Assembly (NCBI RefSeq): GCF_001039355.2
Contig: NW_019774514.1
Location: 262,722-326,721, forward strand
Length of the DNA: 64,000 nucleotides
Direction: 5' to 3'
Source of the DNA: Lingula anatina
Lineage: Eukaryota > Brachiopoda > Lingulata > Lingulida > Lingulidae
The notes under the pieces are model-generated. The model did not search any database. It worked only from the letters and a program-made list of their open reading frames with translations, and was not told the origin of the DNA. Of the stretch, positions 50,962 to 64,000 are shown in pieces (within the stretch, counting starts at the first letter, position 1; every line of letters starts with the position of its first letter). The position numbers were made by a program, and so were the translations under genes.

Positions 50962-53900
50962 GGTAAATGTGTTTTTGTCACCTTGCCCTTCAAATGTTGT
51001 GTAACAGGAAGAAGAAGGAAAAAGCTGCTGGTTCAACCCATTATACCTAGGGGAAGACTTCCCGTGCCTTACATAAAGACTGATGCCCACATGCCGTCTT
51101 GCTCTTAAGGTCCACTCCAAAGCACCTGCAATGTTGAACTAATCTTCTTTAAATGTAAACAGAAAGTTTGCTCTAGGATACGGATTTGTTTTAGGTCAAA
51201 GTAGCAGGAGGAACGGACCTCAACTATTTCAGAGGGCTTTTCATCACACCCGTTCCCCGTGAGAACCGATTAGCACTTAACCGCGACGATCGTTCCAAAT
51301 CAAAAGTTCTATTACTCCTAGTGCGAAACAGTGGAAGGGACAGCAGGTTTTGAAAAACGCCTTGAATGGTCTACTTGGCAGGAGCACAATTTTGCAATCA
51401 ACTTCCCGGGTATTTCGTTATAAGGCACACCTACAGCAATAACTCACTTACCTCTATTTATCTATCTAATAGTTAAACAATTGTTTTACCAAACACGGCA
51501 TTTTTATCTTTAGTGGAATTGTGTTAAATCGTTTCAGAAGCGTGATGATAAAAAAGAATCAAAAACAAAACTTAGGCGTTCGTGAATAAAAGTTGGAATA
51601 AGGAGGCACGATTAGCACCTATGCTTCGTACGTACACGTCAATTGGTGATTAGGATTATGAATTCGCAGCAAAGCTGTTCTCAGTGGTTTCACTTTGGGG
51701 GCCTTCTTCATAAGAAATATAGCAACACCAAATAACCATCTACTCTGAAGTTCCCATCCGCTATATATACCTAAATTGTTTCAATGTGCTGTACACCATT
51801 CAACACTCACAAAATTGCCCTATGTAATAAATCACTGTAGTCCGTGCATTGCAACAGGTACCAACAATCGTTGACTATTCTAAACTTACTCTGACATTAA
51901 TAAATATAATTTCAAAACTGATTAATAAAAACAGATATTTTTGTGATATTCCATATATGGCAATTTTGGCGAGATAAAACAGTGTACCTTGTTACAACAG
52001 AAAAGTATGTTGACCAATCAATTAAATGAATAAGATTAATAGTGGACAACGGTCTCCGAGTATACTTTGCACCGTTGTTACAAGTAATATACTTTACGGG
52101 TGAAACGTGTGCTTTGTCTCTGATATACAAATTCTATCGATATAAAAAAGATTTCCTCCCTCCATATTTTCGAAAATCCTTCACCAATTTCCAGATGTCC
52201 AGGTTTGAATACAGACAGACAAGTTACTCCTTAACCTCATTGATTTGAAGATTTATATAGTTGAATGAGGTGAGTACACTCGCAACCGGCTTCCCAATCA
52301 TTTCTTATTCAGTAAGACACATGAATGAGATGATAATGTTTTTTATATACACGTGTTTTCAGTGCGATAAAGGTAATTCACAGGACTACGTACGTATATC
52401 GGGTAACCTAATTATAGCAAAGATTTACTGTGTATCGTGAGGTGCTTTCTAATAGGGTTGATTGACGATCCGTTTAATAGAAAGAACCATGATTTTGTCT
52501 ATTTCTCCAGGCAGATGTTAAGGTATTTGAATACCTCGTTGTTACCCTTGTTTAAAAGGTAGTCTTTTTATTTTTAACTCAACTGCGCTATCTTAAAGTA
52601 TTTCCTTTTGTTATGGTCCATATGCCGTAAACGTACAGCTTCTAAAGTAGATAGTTTAATTTAAACCAAGATGCTCCAACTGTTTTACATTTCACAAGCC
52701 AAGAAGTTTTGGAATAAGTAGCTTAAGAGTGAAACAGATAAAGCAACCACAAGAGTTAATTAGCCACCGAAACACGAAATCTCAGAAGAATATGTTGCGA
52801 TTGTCGAATTGTAAGACCACATACATGCTTACATGAATATGTAAGGGCATTTAAAAGAGATTAATGCACTCTTTTAGGTATAGTTATAAAATATAAGTCA
52901 CGTTGCAAATAGATAATGTCACTATTATTACTTATCATTTATTCTAATGAAACTTGTTTCATGTTCAAACAAGCAGTCAAAATTTTCAAGAATCGACACC
53001 TGAATCTACATATACAGCCGCAGTGTTATATGTAACACAAATCACATTATGAATATCGGAATTTTTCGAAACAGTCGTGTTCAATAGCTCACCGTTTTAT
53101 TGTTTGCATTTCCGTATAACACAACCAATAATTGCATCAGCTGATGATTTCTCACCAACTGCAAGAATGTTTTACTGAACATGTGTGGCCTTGAGTTCCT
53201 CGTTTGATCACAACTAAACAACTCCGAGTAGAACTTTCACAAAATCACACATCAATATAAAGTACATGTAGGCTACCTTAAATAAGTAAATAACATCCAT
53301 TGCCTTAGCAAAATTTTAGGCTCCTTGCAAACTGTTGTCGCAAGGTTGTAAGAAGGAATTTACCAAATGAGGTGCTGTTTAAAATATGAATGGATATAAA
53401 GACGTCTTGCAAATTTGCTGCAACATTTTTTCTTGCAAAAACCTGCAAGCAGTTTCTTTCAAACTGTTCATTTCGCGAAGGAAATTGAAATACACATGTT
53501 AATGACTTTGGGTTTGAATTCAAAAATTAACATTTAGAAAAGGTGAAAATATAGCGATGCAAAGATGGAGCATAAATGGAGACGAAATAGTTTGTGAATT
53601 TTGTTAATAACCATTACAAAAGCAATAAGGTGAAGAAGAAAAAGGAAAACTGTTTTATTATACTGTTTTATTTGAACAAAACACGAGTAACTTACGGTGT
53701 TGGATTGTAAAACAAGCATTGAATGGTAAATATGCTTTTACTCATTGTGCATGCTGAGAAAATTAGCGAGATAGTAGAGCGATATTAGTTATTTCAGTGG
53801 CAAACGACGCCCTGCCAGGCTACTCGTCAGTTCCTTACGATCCGATAAGGTTGAAGTTAAGTACCTTCTACACCAAAGCCAAGAGTCGATGATTATCAGC

Positions 53901-54815
53901 ATGTTAACGTTACTTATACCGGCAGCATTCTTGGAAATAAGAACAATGCTGAAATCTTTGCGGAAAAGGACGAAAAAACCTAGTAGTTTGGGAGAGGGTA
54001 TGGTTTACAAAAAGTATAAAGTCAGTTTTTACTTAAATCTTACATGGTTAAGTTACGTTTCTCAAAGAGAACTAAGAACCCTTTACATTTTTGTCTTTTA
54101 TATAAGACCGAGTAAATTGTGATTTTCGTTTCGAAGGTGGTGACAGTAGCCAATCAAGATAAAATATTTATCATGGCTCAATCATGCCTAAAAGACCCTT
54201 GATCAATATCGCAAAGTTGACTTTGCACAGTCGGCTACGGATCCAGGCTTAGCAGTCTATGCATAAGACTTTACATGAAACAGGCCCCAGGTCGCATCAG
54301 GTTATTAGATCTAACACGTATCCTGATTCCTTTGGTTATTTATTGGTCTGTCAATTGAAAATATGTGGTAGATAGGCAATGTGGGATCCATCGAGCTGTC
54401 AGGTCATCACAGGGTTAAGAGTACGGGGCCCTTGGCGAGGAAAATGAGTCAGTACATGTAGACTGAGAAGAGGCCACACAAGTTTACAGTGTTCACTGCT
54501 TGATGATCTGCAGTGCTGATGAAGATAACATGTAGCCACTCGTGCATAAGTCCTACGCAGTATACAGGTCTTGTTTGGAGATTCGAAGATGATATTATAC
54601 TGATTAAAAAGTGATTTTCAACCGGTAAAGCTACTGGCATATACTATTATTAACTTGTTTACTCTTTGCTTGCCGAGACCACATCTAATTATCCCCATGG
54701 GAGCCGCGTACGCGTTAAAATCACCCATGATTAAGCACGTTTTTAGAAGAGGTTTATTAACTTAAAAGCATTTATTCATTATTCATTTAGCTACGATTGA
54801 GTTTGATTAATTTGA

Positions 54816-57530
54816 CTTGATCTTGATTTGATTGATTTGAAATTAAATTTCATTTTGATGTTTGATAATGAAAATGACAATGACAATAATATTTCATTCA
54901 GTTTTTAACGTTACGTGTTAACTTTTTGTTTATGCTGTTTCTAAACTACTCTAGGCCTAATCTACGTAACAAGTAAAGACCAACTATGCAAAGACCTAGT
55001 GACATTATCTGCGGTCTAAATCCCTTTAAGTGAAGCGTCTTTCGTCGGAGTTATGTATATTGCATAATGTGGATGACTCCATATCATTTCACACTACACT
55101 TCTATAAGAAACGTGAAAGTGTTGCATACCTGTATTTTCTGATAAAAAATTAAGTTAAAAAAATGAAAATAGAAAAAGGAAAAAATACGACTAAATCCAG
55201 ATCACAGCTGATGTTTATCCAACGTTCTATCTTACTATATGCAGCTGAGCAGGTCTTATTCCCTGCCTTGAAACTGATCTCCGTGACAAGAAGCCATGGA
55301 AGGTTACCCTGTGCAGCGTACAGCCAGGCTTATGCGCAGCTGTATACACTCGGCTTAATTCAAAGAGAAAACTTCAACATGCTGAAAAGAAACAAAACGT
55401 TCACGCAAACAGCCACCTATATGAGAGGACTTTTGTAGGCCCTATTGTGTTCTTGTAGAAGATGACAAACAAATACACACATTTTCCTCAAAAATAGTTT
55501 GTTCTTTTACTACAAATAAACAAATAGATGATGACTAAAAACAACGGCAGCATTGAGTCTTCATAAAGAGGATGTTTGTGTGTATTAGTTGCTTTATTTC
55601 CTATTTCGACTTGACCGTGACCTAGGGACATATGTACTTCGGATGTTCTTGATGTTTCTTAGAAGTCATTACCATTTAAATAAGCTCCAACCATTATATC
55701 AGCGACAATTATTATTATCACTCCGATCGTAAATGGTGTATTGTTGACAACTAAGCAAATGTTTCCATTCGGCCATACGCATACGTATTGAAAAACATAG
55801 AATGCTGACTCTACCTGAGTTAACTCTAGCTAGGTTTCATAACCATTTGAGAAAATGTTTACCTTGATAAGAGGGATGAGGGGCGTTACCAGGGTCTGTA
55901 AACCTCTAAATGTAGGATATGTACGTGTTTGTTCGATTTCACTAGTTCAAGATAATTAGAACAATGGTTTGAAACTGACTAGTATTACTTGTTTATTTCT
56001 TTCTAGTTATATAGATAAAGATCGTGTTTTCACATCGCAAGTTGAATTTAAATAATGACGTCACGTTACAAGCACGACTCGCTTTTTTGTTTTGCCTCCA
56101 AAAGCCCACCCTTTAAGTAGCATGGACTTGTTTCTGCATCACCCCATTAGCCCCACCCTCTTGAGATTGGTGAGCACTTTCGTTATTTATTTAGATCGAC
56201 GCCTTTGTGATGGAATGCTTTCGATAGACAGTAGTCAATATCTACACTATGGAAAAATGATCAATATGCTAGGAAAGCTGTCTCTCGTCATTCCAATTTC
56301 ATCGCATAGAAAAAAAGCATGGCATCCTTTTTTCGCTTTCGGTGTTGTGGCATGATTAATTTGATAAAGATGTGCCTCAAGCTTATTTTACTAGATAATG
56401 GCGTGATTTAAGCTACCTGGAGTGACATAAACGACAGTTTGACGTAACGCATGTTGCCCCGATAACATAGTTATAACTATGAACTGCTAAGATTACCCGG
56501 GCGATTTTTAATGATGCTCACAATTGTCCACCTGCGGTGCACTGTGGAGAACGGAAGCCAAACATCATATCCTATTAAAACACATCTTTTCATCTGGCTA
56601 AAGAGGGTTTTAATGAATGTAAAACCACATGCATGGGTATTTTTTCTTCCGGCCGAGGTGTAAACCAATACTGCTCACCTCCAAGAAAAACGTTGAAAAT
56701 TGGACCACTAATTTAAACAGTGACCATTTGGTTGTTTAGCGCAGTTAAAGTACACTGTTTAGTTGTTGAGAATTATTGCACATGTTCTTACACATGTATA
56801 GGAAAACTTGGAAAATGTTTTGAACATCTTTAAAGTTTTATTTATGAATAAATAAATAATATGGTCTTCATACTTTAGTTGAACTTGCGCTTGGGTATTC
56901 TCTTGAAAAATTGAGCTTCTTGCAAATACGAATTATTCGTCCATCAAAAATTCCCTTCCAAGAAATTGTGAATTCCTGCTTTCAATGAAAAGCAATCAAC
57001 TTCAAAAAGAATTACGAATTATGAGGTGACTTTATCCCTAGGAACCCATAAATCGTGGTGTTTAACAAACCCCTTTTAAGTTTATTCAAAGTCTCGGTAT
57101 GCACGCCTTATTTTTTTACCGGCGCTTCTCATTATCTTTTTTCTTAGATTATTCAGCTGCAGAAGACGTTTGTTTGCTCAAAGCCTCCGAATACTTGCTT
57201 AATGCCGGAGTATTTTATCCTTTGAACCGATACACAACCCTCCCTCGCTTATACAAAAATGCCGCCGCTTTATACGCGTGGTTGACTTCCTGTTTTTGCC
57301 AGTTCCGAACGTAATTGCAGTGCTGAAAGATACCGTCTGCTAACGTTAAAAGCCAGTATATCTGATCCTCACATTTTCTGTGTGCTCAAAAGTATTAGAT
57401 TTTCTCATAAAAACGCAGCTTGTGATTGTAACCCACCTTTTTGTACAACATGGCTAGTGATGACTACTTTAGCAGCTCGTTCTTTTAAGACGATCTATTT
57501 TTTTCTTCAAATACAGAAAATAAGTATTCA
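54816..57530 (+). repeat. Duplicated block A, copy 1 (end of the left contig)
   Basis: Matches 57532-60256 along its whole length with about 1.5-2% differences plus small indels over the first 2.3 kb, then almost none. It ends exactly at the n at 57531. Open frames inside (55163-55438, 56092-56355, 57099-57314) differ between the copies mostly by amino-acid changes or frameshifts, so I do not call them genes. Confidence 0.9.
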
Positions 57531-57531
57531 N
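57531..57531. other. Single-base assembly gap
   Basis: One n at the boundary between copies A1 and A2. A 1-base gap is a placeholder for a join of unknown or overlapping length. Confidence 0.95.
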
Positions 57532-60256
57532 CTTGATCTTGATTTGATTGATTTGAAATTAAATTTCATTTTGATGTTTGATAATGAAAATGACAATGAC
57601 AATAATATTTCATTCAGTTTTTAACGTTACGTGTTAACTTGTTGTTTATGCTGTTTCTAAAACTACTCTTGGCCTAATCTACGTAACAAGTAAAGACCAA
57701 CTATGCAAGTACGTAGTGACATTATCTGCGTTCAAAATCCCTTTAAGTGAAGCGTCTTTCGTCGGAGTTATGTATATTGCATAATGTGGATGACTCCATA
57801 TGATTTCACACTACACTTCTATAAGAAACGTGAAAGTGTTGCATACCTGTATTTTCTGATAAAAAATTAAGTTAAAAAAGTAAAATAGAAAAAGGAAAAA
57901 ATACGACTAAATCCAGATCACAGCTGATGTTTATCCAACGTTCTATCTTACTATATGCAGCTGAGCAGGTCTTATTCCCTGCCTTGAAACTGATCTCCGT
58001 GACAAGAAGCCATGGAAGGTTACCCTGTGCAGCGTACAGCCAGGCTTATGCGCAGCTGTATACACTCTGCTTAATTCAAAGAAAGAACTTCAACATGCTG
58101 AAAAGAAACAAAACGTTCACGCAAACAACCACCTATATTAGAGGACTTTGTAGGCCCTATTCTGTTCTTGTAGAAGATGACAAACAAATACACATATCTT
58201 CCTCAAAAATAGTTTGTTCTTTTACTACAAATAAACAAATAAGTGATGACTAAAAACAACGGCAGCATTGAGTCTTCATAAAGAGGATGTTTGTGTGTAT
58301 TAGTTGCTTTATTTCCTATTTCGACTTGACCGTGACCTAGGGACATATGTACTTCGGATGTTCTTGATGTTTCTTAGAAGTCATTACCATTTAAATAAGG
58401 TCCAACCATTATATCAGCGACAATTATTATTATCACTCCGATCGTAAATGGTATATTGTTGACAACTAAGCAAATGTTTCCATTCGGCCATACGCATACA
58501 TGTACGTATTGAAAAACATAGAATGCTGACTCTACCTGAGTGAACTTTAGCTAGGTTTCATAACCATTTGAGAAAATGTTTACTTTGATAAGAGGGATGA
58601 GGGGCGTTACCAGGGTCTGTAAACCTCTAAATGTAGGATATGTACGTGTTTGTTCGATTTCACTAGTTCAAGATAATTAGAACAATGGTTTGAAACTGAC
58701 TAGTATGACTTGTTTATTTCTTTCTAGTTATATAGATAAAGATCGTGTTTTCACATCGCAAGTTGAATTTAAATAATGACGTCACGTTACAAGCACGACT
58801 CGCTTTTTTGTTTTGCCTCCAAAAGCCGACCCTTCAAGTAGCATGGACTTGTTTCTGCATCACCCCATTAGCCCCACCCTCTTGAGATTGGTGAGCACTT
58901 TCGTTATTTATTTAGATCGACGCCTTTGTGATGGAATGCTTGCGATAGACAGTAGTCAATATCTACACTATGGAAAAATGATCAATATGCTAGGAAAGCT
59001 GTCTCTCGTCATTCCAATTTCATCGCATAGAAAAAAAGCATGGCATCCTTTTTTCGCTTTCGGTGTTGTGGCATGATTAATTTGATAAAGATGTGCCTCA
59101 AGCTTATTTTACTAGATAATGGCGTGATTTAAGCTACCTGGAGTGACATAAACGACAGTTTGACGTAACGCATGTTGCCCCGATAACATAGTTATAACTA
59201 TGAACTGCTAAGATTACCCGGGCGATTTTTAATGATGCTCACAATTGTCCACCTGCGGTGCACTGTGGAGAACGGAAGCCAAACATCATATCCTATTAAA
59301 ACACATCTTTTCATCTGGCTAAAGAGGGTTTTAATGAATGTAAAGCCACATGCATGGGTATTTTTTCTTCCGGCCGAGGTGTAAACCAATACTGCTCACC
59401 TCCAAGAAAAACGCTGAAAATTGGACCACTAATTTAAACAGTGACCATTTGGTTGTTTAGCGCAGTTAAAGTACACTGTTTAGTTGTTGAGAATTATTGC
59501 ACATGTTCTTACACATGTTCAGGAAAACTTGGAAAATGTTTTGAACATCTTTAAAGCTTTATAAATAAATAAATAAATAAATAATACGGTCTTCATACTT
59601 TAGTTGAACTTGCGCTTGGGTATTCTCTTGAAAAATCGAGCTTCTTGCAAATACGAAATATTTGTCCATCAAAAAATTCCCTTCCAAGAAATTGTGAATT
59701 CCCGCTTTCAATGAAAAGCAATCAACATCAAAAAGAATTACGAATTATGAGATGACTTTATCCCTAGAAACCCATAAATCGTGGTGTTTAACAAACCCCT
59801 TTTAAGTTTATTCAAAGTCTCTGTATGCACGCCTTATTTTTTTACCGGCGCTTCTCATTATCTTTTTTTCTTAGATTATTCAGCTGCAGAAGACGTTTGT
59901 TTGCTCAAAGCCTCCGAATACTTGCTTAATGCCGGAGTATTTTATCCTTTGAACCGATACACAACCCTCCCTCGCTTATACAAAAATGCCGCCGCTTTAT
60001 ACGCGTGGTTGACTTCCTGTTTTTGCCAGTTCCGAACGTAATTGCAGTGCTGAAAGATACCGTCTGCTAACGTTAAAAGCCAGTATATCTGATCCTCACA
60101 TTTTCTGTGTGCTCAAAAGTATTAGATTTTCTCATAAAAACGCAGCTTGTGATTGTAACCCACCTTTTTGTACAACATGGCTAGTGATGACTACTTTAGC
60201 AGCTCGTTCTTTTAAGACGATCTATTTTTTTCTTCAAATACAGAAAATAAGTATTT
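57532..60256 (+). repeat. Duplicated block A, copy 2
   Basis: Second copy of block A, starting right after the gap. It has a 6-bp insertion creating TACATGTA at 58497-58504 and a longer AAAT run (59563-59584) than copy 1. It ends where block B copy 1 begins. Confidence 0.9.
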
Positions 60257-61760
60257 ACATTTGATTACTAAATTTGCTGTCAAACGCACAACTCGCATAA
60301 GCGTGGTATTTACTGCTTGTCTTATTGAAAAAGATTTTGGACAAAACTAAACTGAGAACAAACAATTTTCCATGGCTTTTTTTAGGCTTCACGACATTTG
60401 GTAGAAACATGAACAAAAGCCATTTTCCTTTGCAAAATAACTGATCAGCGGGAGTAAACTCCCATTATTGCCCACTGATTGATTCAAAATACACACAGAT
60501 ACTTAGAGCAATTGGTCTCGACGTCAAAGGAAGAGAACAAAAGGTGCGTCACGAATTCCATTTCTTCACTTATGAGTTATACCTAGCTTAATGCTGGTTT
60601 CAAATAAAACAACATCCGTGCTCTCTTGCTTCTGATGTGCCAGCACAGTAAAACTCAGTATAGCATTTAACATGCCATCTACACTTAAGTCTGTATTATA
60701 GCCCCTGCCTGACCTTTCCCTTTGCCTTCATGTCCAATTCAATTGAAGTGGATTTGTATATTGTATTTTAAAGATCATCTCGAAATAATATTGGTAAGTA
60801 GACTCTACACCGTACCCCTTCTCATTTCACACATGAACAGTGCTTCCCCAAGCCATTACAGTATATAAGTAAGGGAGATATGAAAGGTTAAATACAGGAA
60901 TAGTTTTGAGCCCTGCTTAGGGTCCCGTGATAACAATAACATTTCTTCTTGTAGACTTACTGCCGCGGAAACCACGATGGTTGATTGATACAGAAATAGT
61001 AGACCATGATTTCTAAGAAACCCAACGGAATTACTGTTATAGAGCACCTTTGCTGCATCTTATATTTCGTGAGTGGATGGATGGGATTTGTTTCCGTTCC
61101 TTATAACAAAATCCCTTCGTGGAATAGTTCTGATATGGTTGATTTCATGAAATCAGTGAACTCCATTCTTCGAAAGGCCCCGGTGATTTGAATAATGGCC
61201 GGTCGCATTCATTGTATGAAAAGCAATCGATCTATAGCCATACTTAAGCCTCGGATACACATAACTATTGCCTATTAGAAGTATAAATGGACATCTAACA
61301 GTTGTCTCTGTGACAACGATTCTCTTGCTTTAAAGCTTAAGACTGAGTGCTTTTAAACAACAAGCCAAAATATGTAGGCCTACTTTAAGAAATATAATGA
61401 CCAATGTAGTATACATGTATAACTGAAAAAATTGCACACTGGTCTCATATTTCTTTAATCACAGAAAGTGCTTTGGCGTAAAGATCCTGGGTCGATATTG
61501 GCAAGCAAAATAAAGTTTTCCATATAGCCGAACATAAAGACCAAACACCTCATTTTTTGCACTGTCTTAGTACAGACAATCCATATGCATTTCATAATTT
61601 AAGTCGTTGGCCATGGCCTTTGACATCGATGTCATTTTAATGAATAAACTTTATCTTTAATGACATTTATCATTAGCTTTGACATTTTGTGAAAAACAGC
61701 ACATTTTATTCTAAAATAATTTACTTTCTATGTCTAATTTGGCCTAGAGAGGACAGATTA
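60257..61760 (+). repeat. Duplicated block B, copy 1
   Basis: A 1504-bp block matching 61762-63265 almost perfectly. I saw one substitution, at about 60660. It ends exactly at the n at 61761. A 61-codon frame (61006-61191) has no recognised domain. Confidence 0.92.
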
Positions 61761-61761
61761 N
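61761..61761. other. Single-base assembly gap
   Basis: One n at the boundary between copies B1 and B2. Confidence 0.95.
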
Positions 61762-63265
61762 ACATTTGATTACTAAATTTGCTGTCAAACGCACAACTCG
61801 CATAAGCGTGGTATTTACTGCTTGTCTTATTGAAAAAGATTTTGGACAAAACTAAACTGAGAACAAACAATTTTCCATGGCTTTTTTTAGGCTTCACGAC
61901 ATTTGGTAGAAACATGAACAAAAGCCATTTTCCTTTGCAAAATAACTGATCAGCGGGAGTAAACTCCCATTATTGCCCACTGATTGATTCAAAATACACA
62001 CAGATACTTAGAGCAATTGGTCTCGACGTCAAAGGAAGAGAACAAAAGGTGCGTCACGAATTCCATTTCTTCACTTATGAGTTATACCTAGCTTAATGCT
62101 GGTTTCAAATAAAACAACATCCGTGCTCTCTTGCTTCTGATGTGCCAGCACAGTAAAACTCAGTGTAGCATTTAACATGCCATCTACACTTAAGTCTGTA
62201 TTATAGCCCCTGCCTGACCTTTCCCTTTGCCTTCATGTCCAATTCAATTGAAGTGGATTTGTATATTGTATTTTAAAGATCATCTCGAAATAATATTGGT
62301 AAGTAGACTCTACACCGTACCCCTTCTCATTTCACACATGAACAGTGCTTCCCCAAGCCATTACAGTATATAAGTAAGGGAGATATGAAAGGTTAAATAC
62401 AGGAATAGTTTTGAGCCCTGCTTAGGGTCCCGTGATAACAATAACATTTCTTCTTGTAGACTTACTGCCGCGGAAACCACGATGGTTGATTGATACAGAA
62501 ATAGTAGACCATGATTTCTAAGAAACCCAACGGAATTACTGTTATAGAGCACCTTTGCTGCATCTTATATTTCGTGAGTGGATGGATGGGATTTGTTTCC
62601 GTTCCTTATAACAAAATCCCTTCGTGGAATAGTTCTGATATGGTTGATTTCATGAAATCAGTGAACTCCATTCTTCGAAAGGCCCCGGTGATTTGAATAA
62701 TGGCCGGTCGCATTCATTGTATGAAAAGCAATCGATCTATAGCCATACTTAAGCCTCGGATACACATAACTATTGCCTATTAGAAGTATAAATGGACATC
62801 TAACAGTTGTCTCTGTGACAACGATTCTCTTGCTTTAAAGCTTAAGACTGAGTGCTTTTAAACAACAAGCCAAAATATGTAGGCCTACTTTAAGAAATAT
62901 AATGACCAATGTAGTATACATGTATAACTGAAAAAATTGCACACTGGTCTCATATTTCTTTAATCACAGAAAGTGCTTTGGCGTAAAGATCCTGGGTCGA
63001 TATTGGCAAGCAAAATAAAGTTTTCCATATAGCCGAACATAAAGACCAAACACCTCATTTTTTGCACTGTCTTAGTACAGACAATCCATATGCATTTCAT
63101 AATTTAAGTCGTTGGCCATGGCCTTTGACATCGATGTCATTTTAATGAATAAACTTTATCTTTAATGACATTTATCATTAGCTTTGACATTTTGTGAAAA
63201 ACAGCACATTTTATTCTAAAATAATTTACTTTCTATGTCTAATTTGGCCTAGAGAGGACAGATTA
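61762..63265 (+). repeat. Duplicated block B, copy 2 (start of the right contig)
   Basis: Same length as copy 1 (1504 bp) and near-identical. Unique sequence resumes at 63266. Confidence 0.92.
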
Positions 63266-64000
63266 CCAGGAGCAACTGCGGTCACGTAACGTCTGCGCAT
63301 GTCAGGATTGACGTAATTAGGTCCTTTGGGATTTAATTGATATATTTTCTAACGTCAATTGTTTTTTTTTCGGGCCACGCTGTTCAATGATTAGTTGGTA
63401 AACAAGGCGATTTAATCTTTCTCCTAGTTTGTGTTATTTAAAGAAGTCAGTGACGAGAAGTGCTCAAGGTTTTCCAAGTAAAACGTTTCTACTTATGGCT
63501 AAAAGAGATGTCTTGTGTGTTAAAAAGTTAGAGAGTCCCCCTCTTCATTTTAATATCCTGTATCTTGTCCGCTTTTGTCGTTACTTTTAAGAATCGATCT
63601 TGTCGCTATTTTTAAGTATTGATGATTTATGGAATTATATTCTTTTTAATTTCTTTTATATGCCTTTCACGACAGAAAGGGATCTGCTTCCAGTAGTGTA
63701 CACACCCCATTATATATATATAGTACACTACCAAGATTTGATTCGGGTATTTCACGAAGTAAAATAATATTTTAAACGGAAAAAGTGAAAGGTCATTTTT
63801 CTGTTTTCTGGGGGGGGAGGGTGCTTAGATGTAACATATTCTTTGGAACATGCAGTTTCGGTACACCTTCAACAATTTCGTAAGAAACTGAGGCAACGAT
63901 GCCATCAATCAAGTCAGTGTTTTTTATCTAACTCTCGAGTTCATCATTTATTTATTTCCGTCTGCTTAAGAAGTAATATCAAGTGAGATATTCATCCAGT
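63266..64000. other. Intergenic DNA at the right edge
   Basis: No gene seen. It contains a short TA tract (63712-63722) and a G run (63811-63821). Confidence 0.6.

Larger units (their letters stand above)
44232..54815. other. Intergenic DNA
   Basis: I see no recognisable gene in this 10.6-kb stretch. It has two microsatellites (49627-49690 and 50933-50961) and a short direct repeat of ACAACTGCCGG (near 45511 and 45575). The open frames present (up to 111 codons) have no domain, no conserved motif and no splice support. Confidence 0.55.

Noticed and set aside
55163-55438. 91-codon frame in block A1, echoed at 57927 in A2
   Set aside because: Between the two copies the changes are mostly amino-acid changing, a 1-bp indel shifts the frame at the end, and no domain is seen.
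56092-56355. 87-codon frame present in both A copies (56092 and 58813)
   Set aside because: The differences between copies alter amino acids, and there is no known motif or splice context. The duplication is probably an assembly artefact and so is not evidence of a gene family.
61006-61191. 61-codon frame present in both B copies
   Set aside because: The copies are near-identical because the block itself is duplicated, so conservation cannot be judged. No family is recognised.
54816-63265. Tandem segmental duplication as a biological event
   Set aside because: Both duplications meet exactly at single n bases and the middle segment is fully redundant, which fits an assembly overlap better.

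Overview
This is a eukaryotic nuclear window. Genes are sparse and split by spliced introns with GT..AG borders. The DNA is A+T-rich (estimated by eye) and full of microsatellites, MITEs and decayed Tc1/mariner pieces. A CYP26 retinoid hydroxylase, a TRC8-like RING protein and a class A GPCR point to an animal. High allelic divergence and many DNA-transposon relics fit a marine invertebrate, such as an invertebrate deuterostome or a lophotrochozoan. I cannot name the species from sequence alone.

Layout. (1) 728-3078, minus strand: a complete five-exon CYP26-type P450, 502 aa, with all splice sites and reading phases consistent. (2) 3.1-10.5 kb: non-coding DNA with nuclear-receptor-like half sites upstream of CYP26, a 51-bp hairpin at 6.8 kb and a nested-palindrome MITE at 9.14 kb. 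(3) 10.5-16.65 kb, plus strand: a multi-membrane-span RING-H2 protein of the TRC8/RNF139/RNF145 type. Its start codon appears to be split by a 3.9-kb first intron. A Tc1/mariner fragment and a matching inverted copy bracket the first exon. (4) 16.65-36.4 kb: non-coding. It holds a 2.65-kb foldback transposon built of about 175-bp units carrying a CCAAGATGGCCGCC-like motif, a dead Tc1 transposase at 28.6-29.1 kb, and a MITE containing an 80-bp AT microsatellite. (5) 36484-37680, minus strand: an intronless class A GPCR with NQY in place of DRY. (6) 37.7-54.8 kb: non-coding, with a second MITE copy and microsatellites. (7) 54.8-63.3 kb: two pairs of near-identical blocks (A1/A2 and B1/B2), each pair separated by a single n. 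Their geometry is exactly that of unmerged overlaps between adjacent contigs, so about 4.2 kb here is probably redundant assembly rather than real duplication.

The three genes do not form a pathway that can be read from position. CYP26 would clear retinoic acid at the ER. The RING protein is probably an ER-membrane ubiquitin ligase. The GPCR is a surface receptor of unknown ligand. I found no tRNA, rRNA or CRISPR array. The most unusual structures are the foldback element and the transposon-bracketed, split-ATG first exon. The most consequential practical point is the false duplication.
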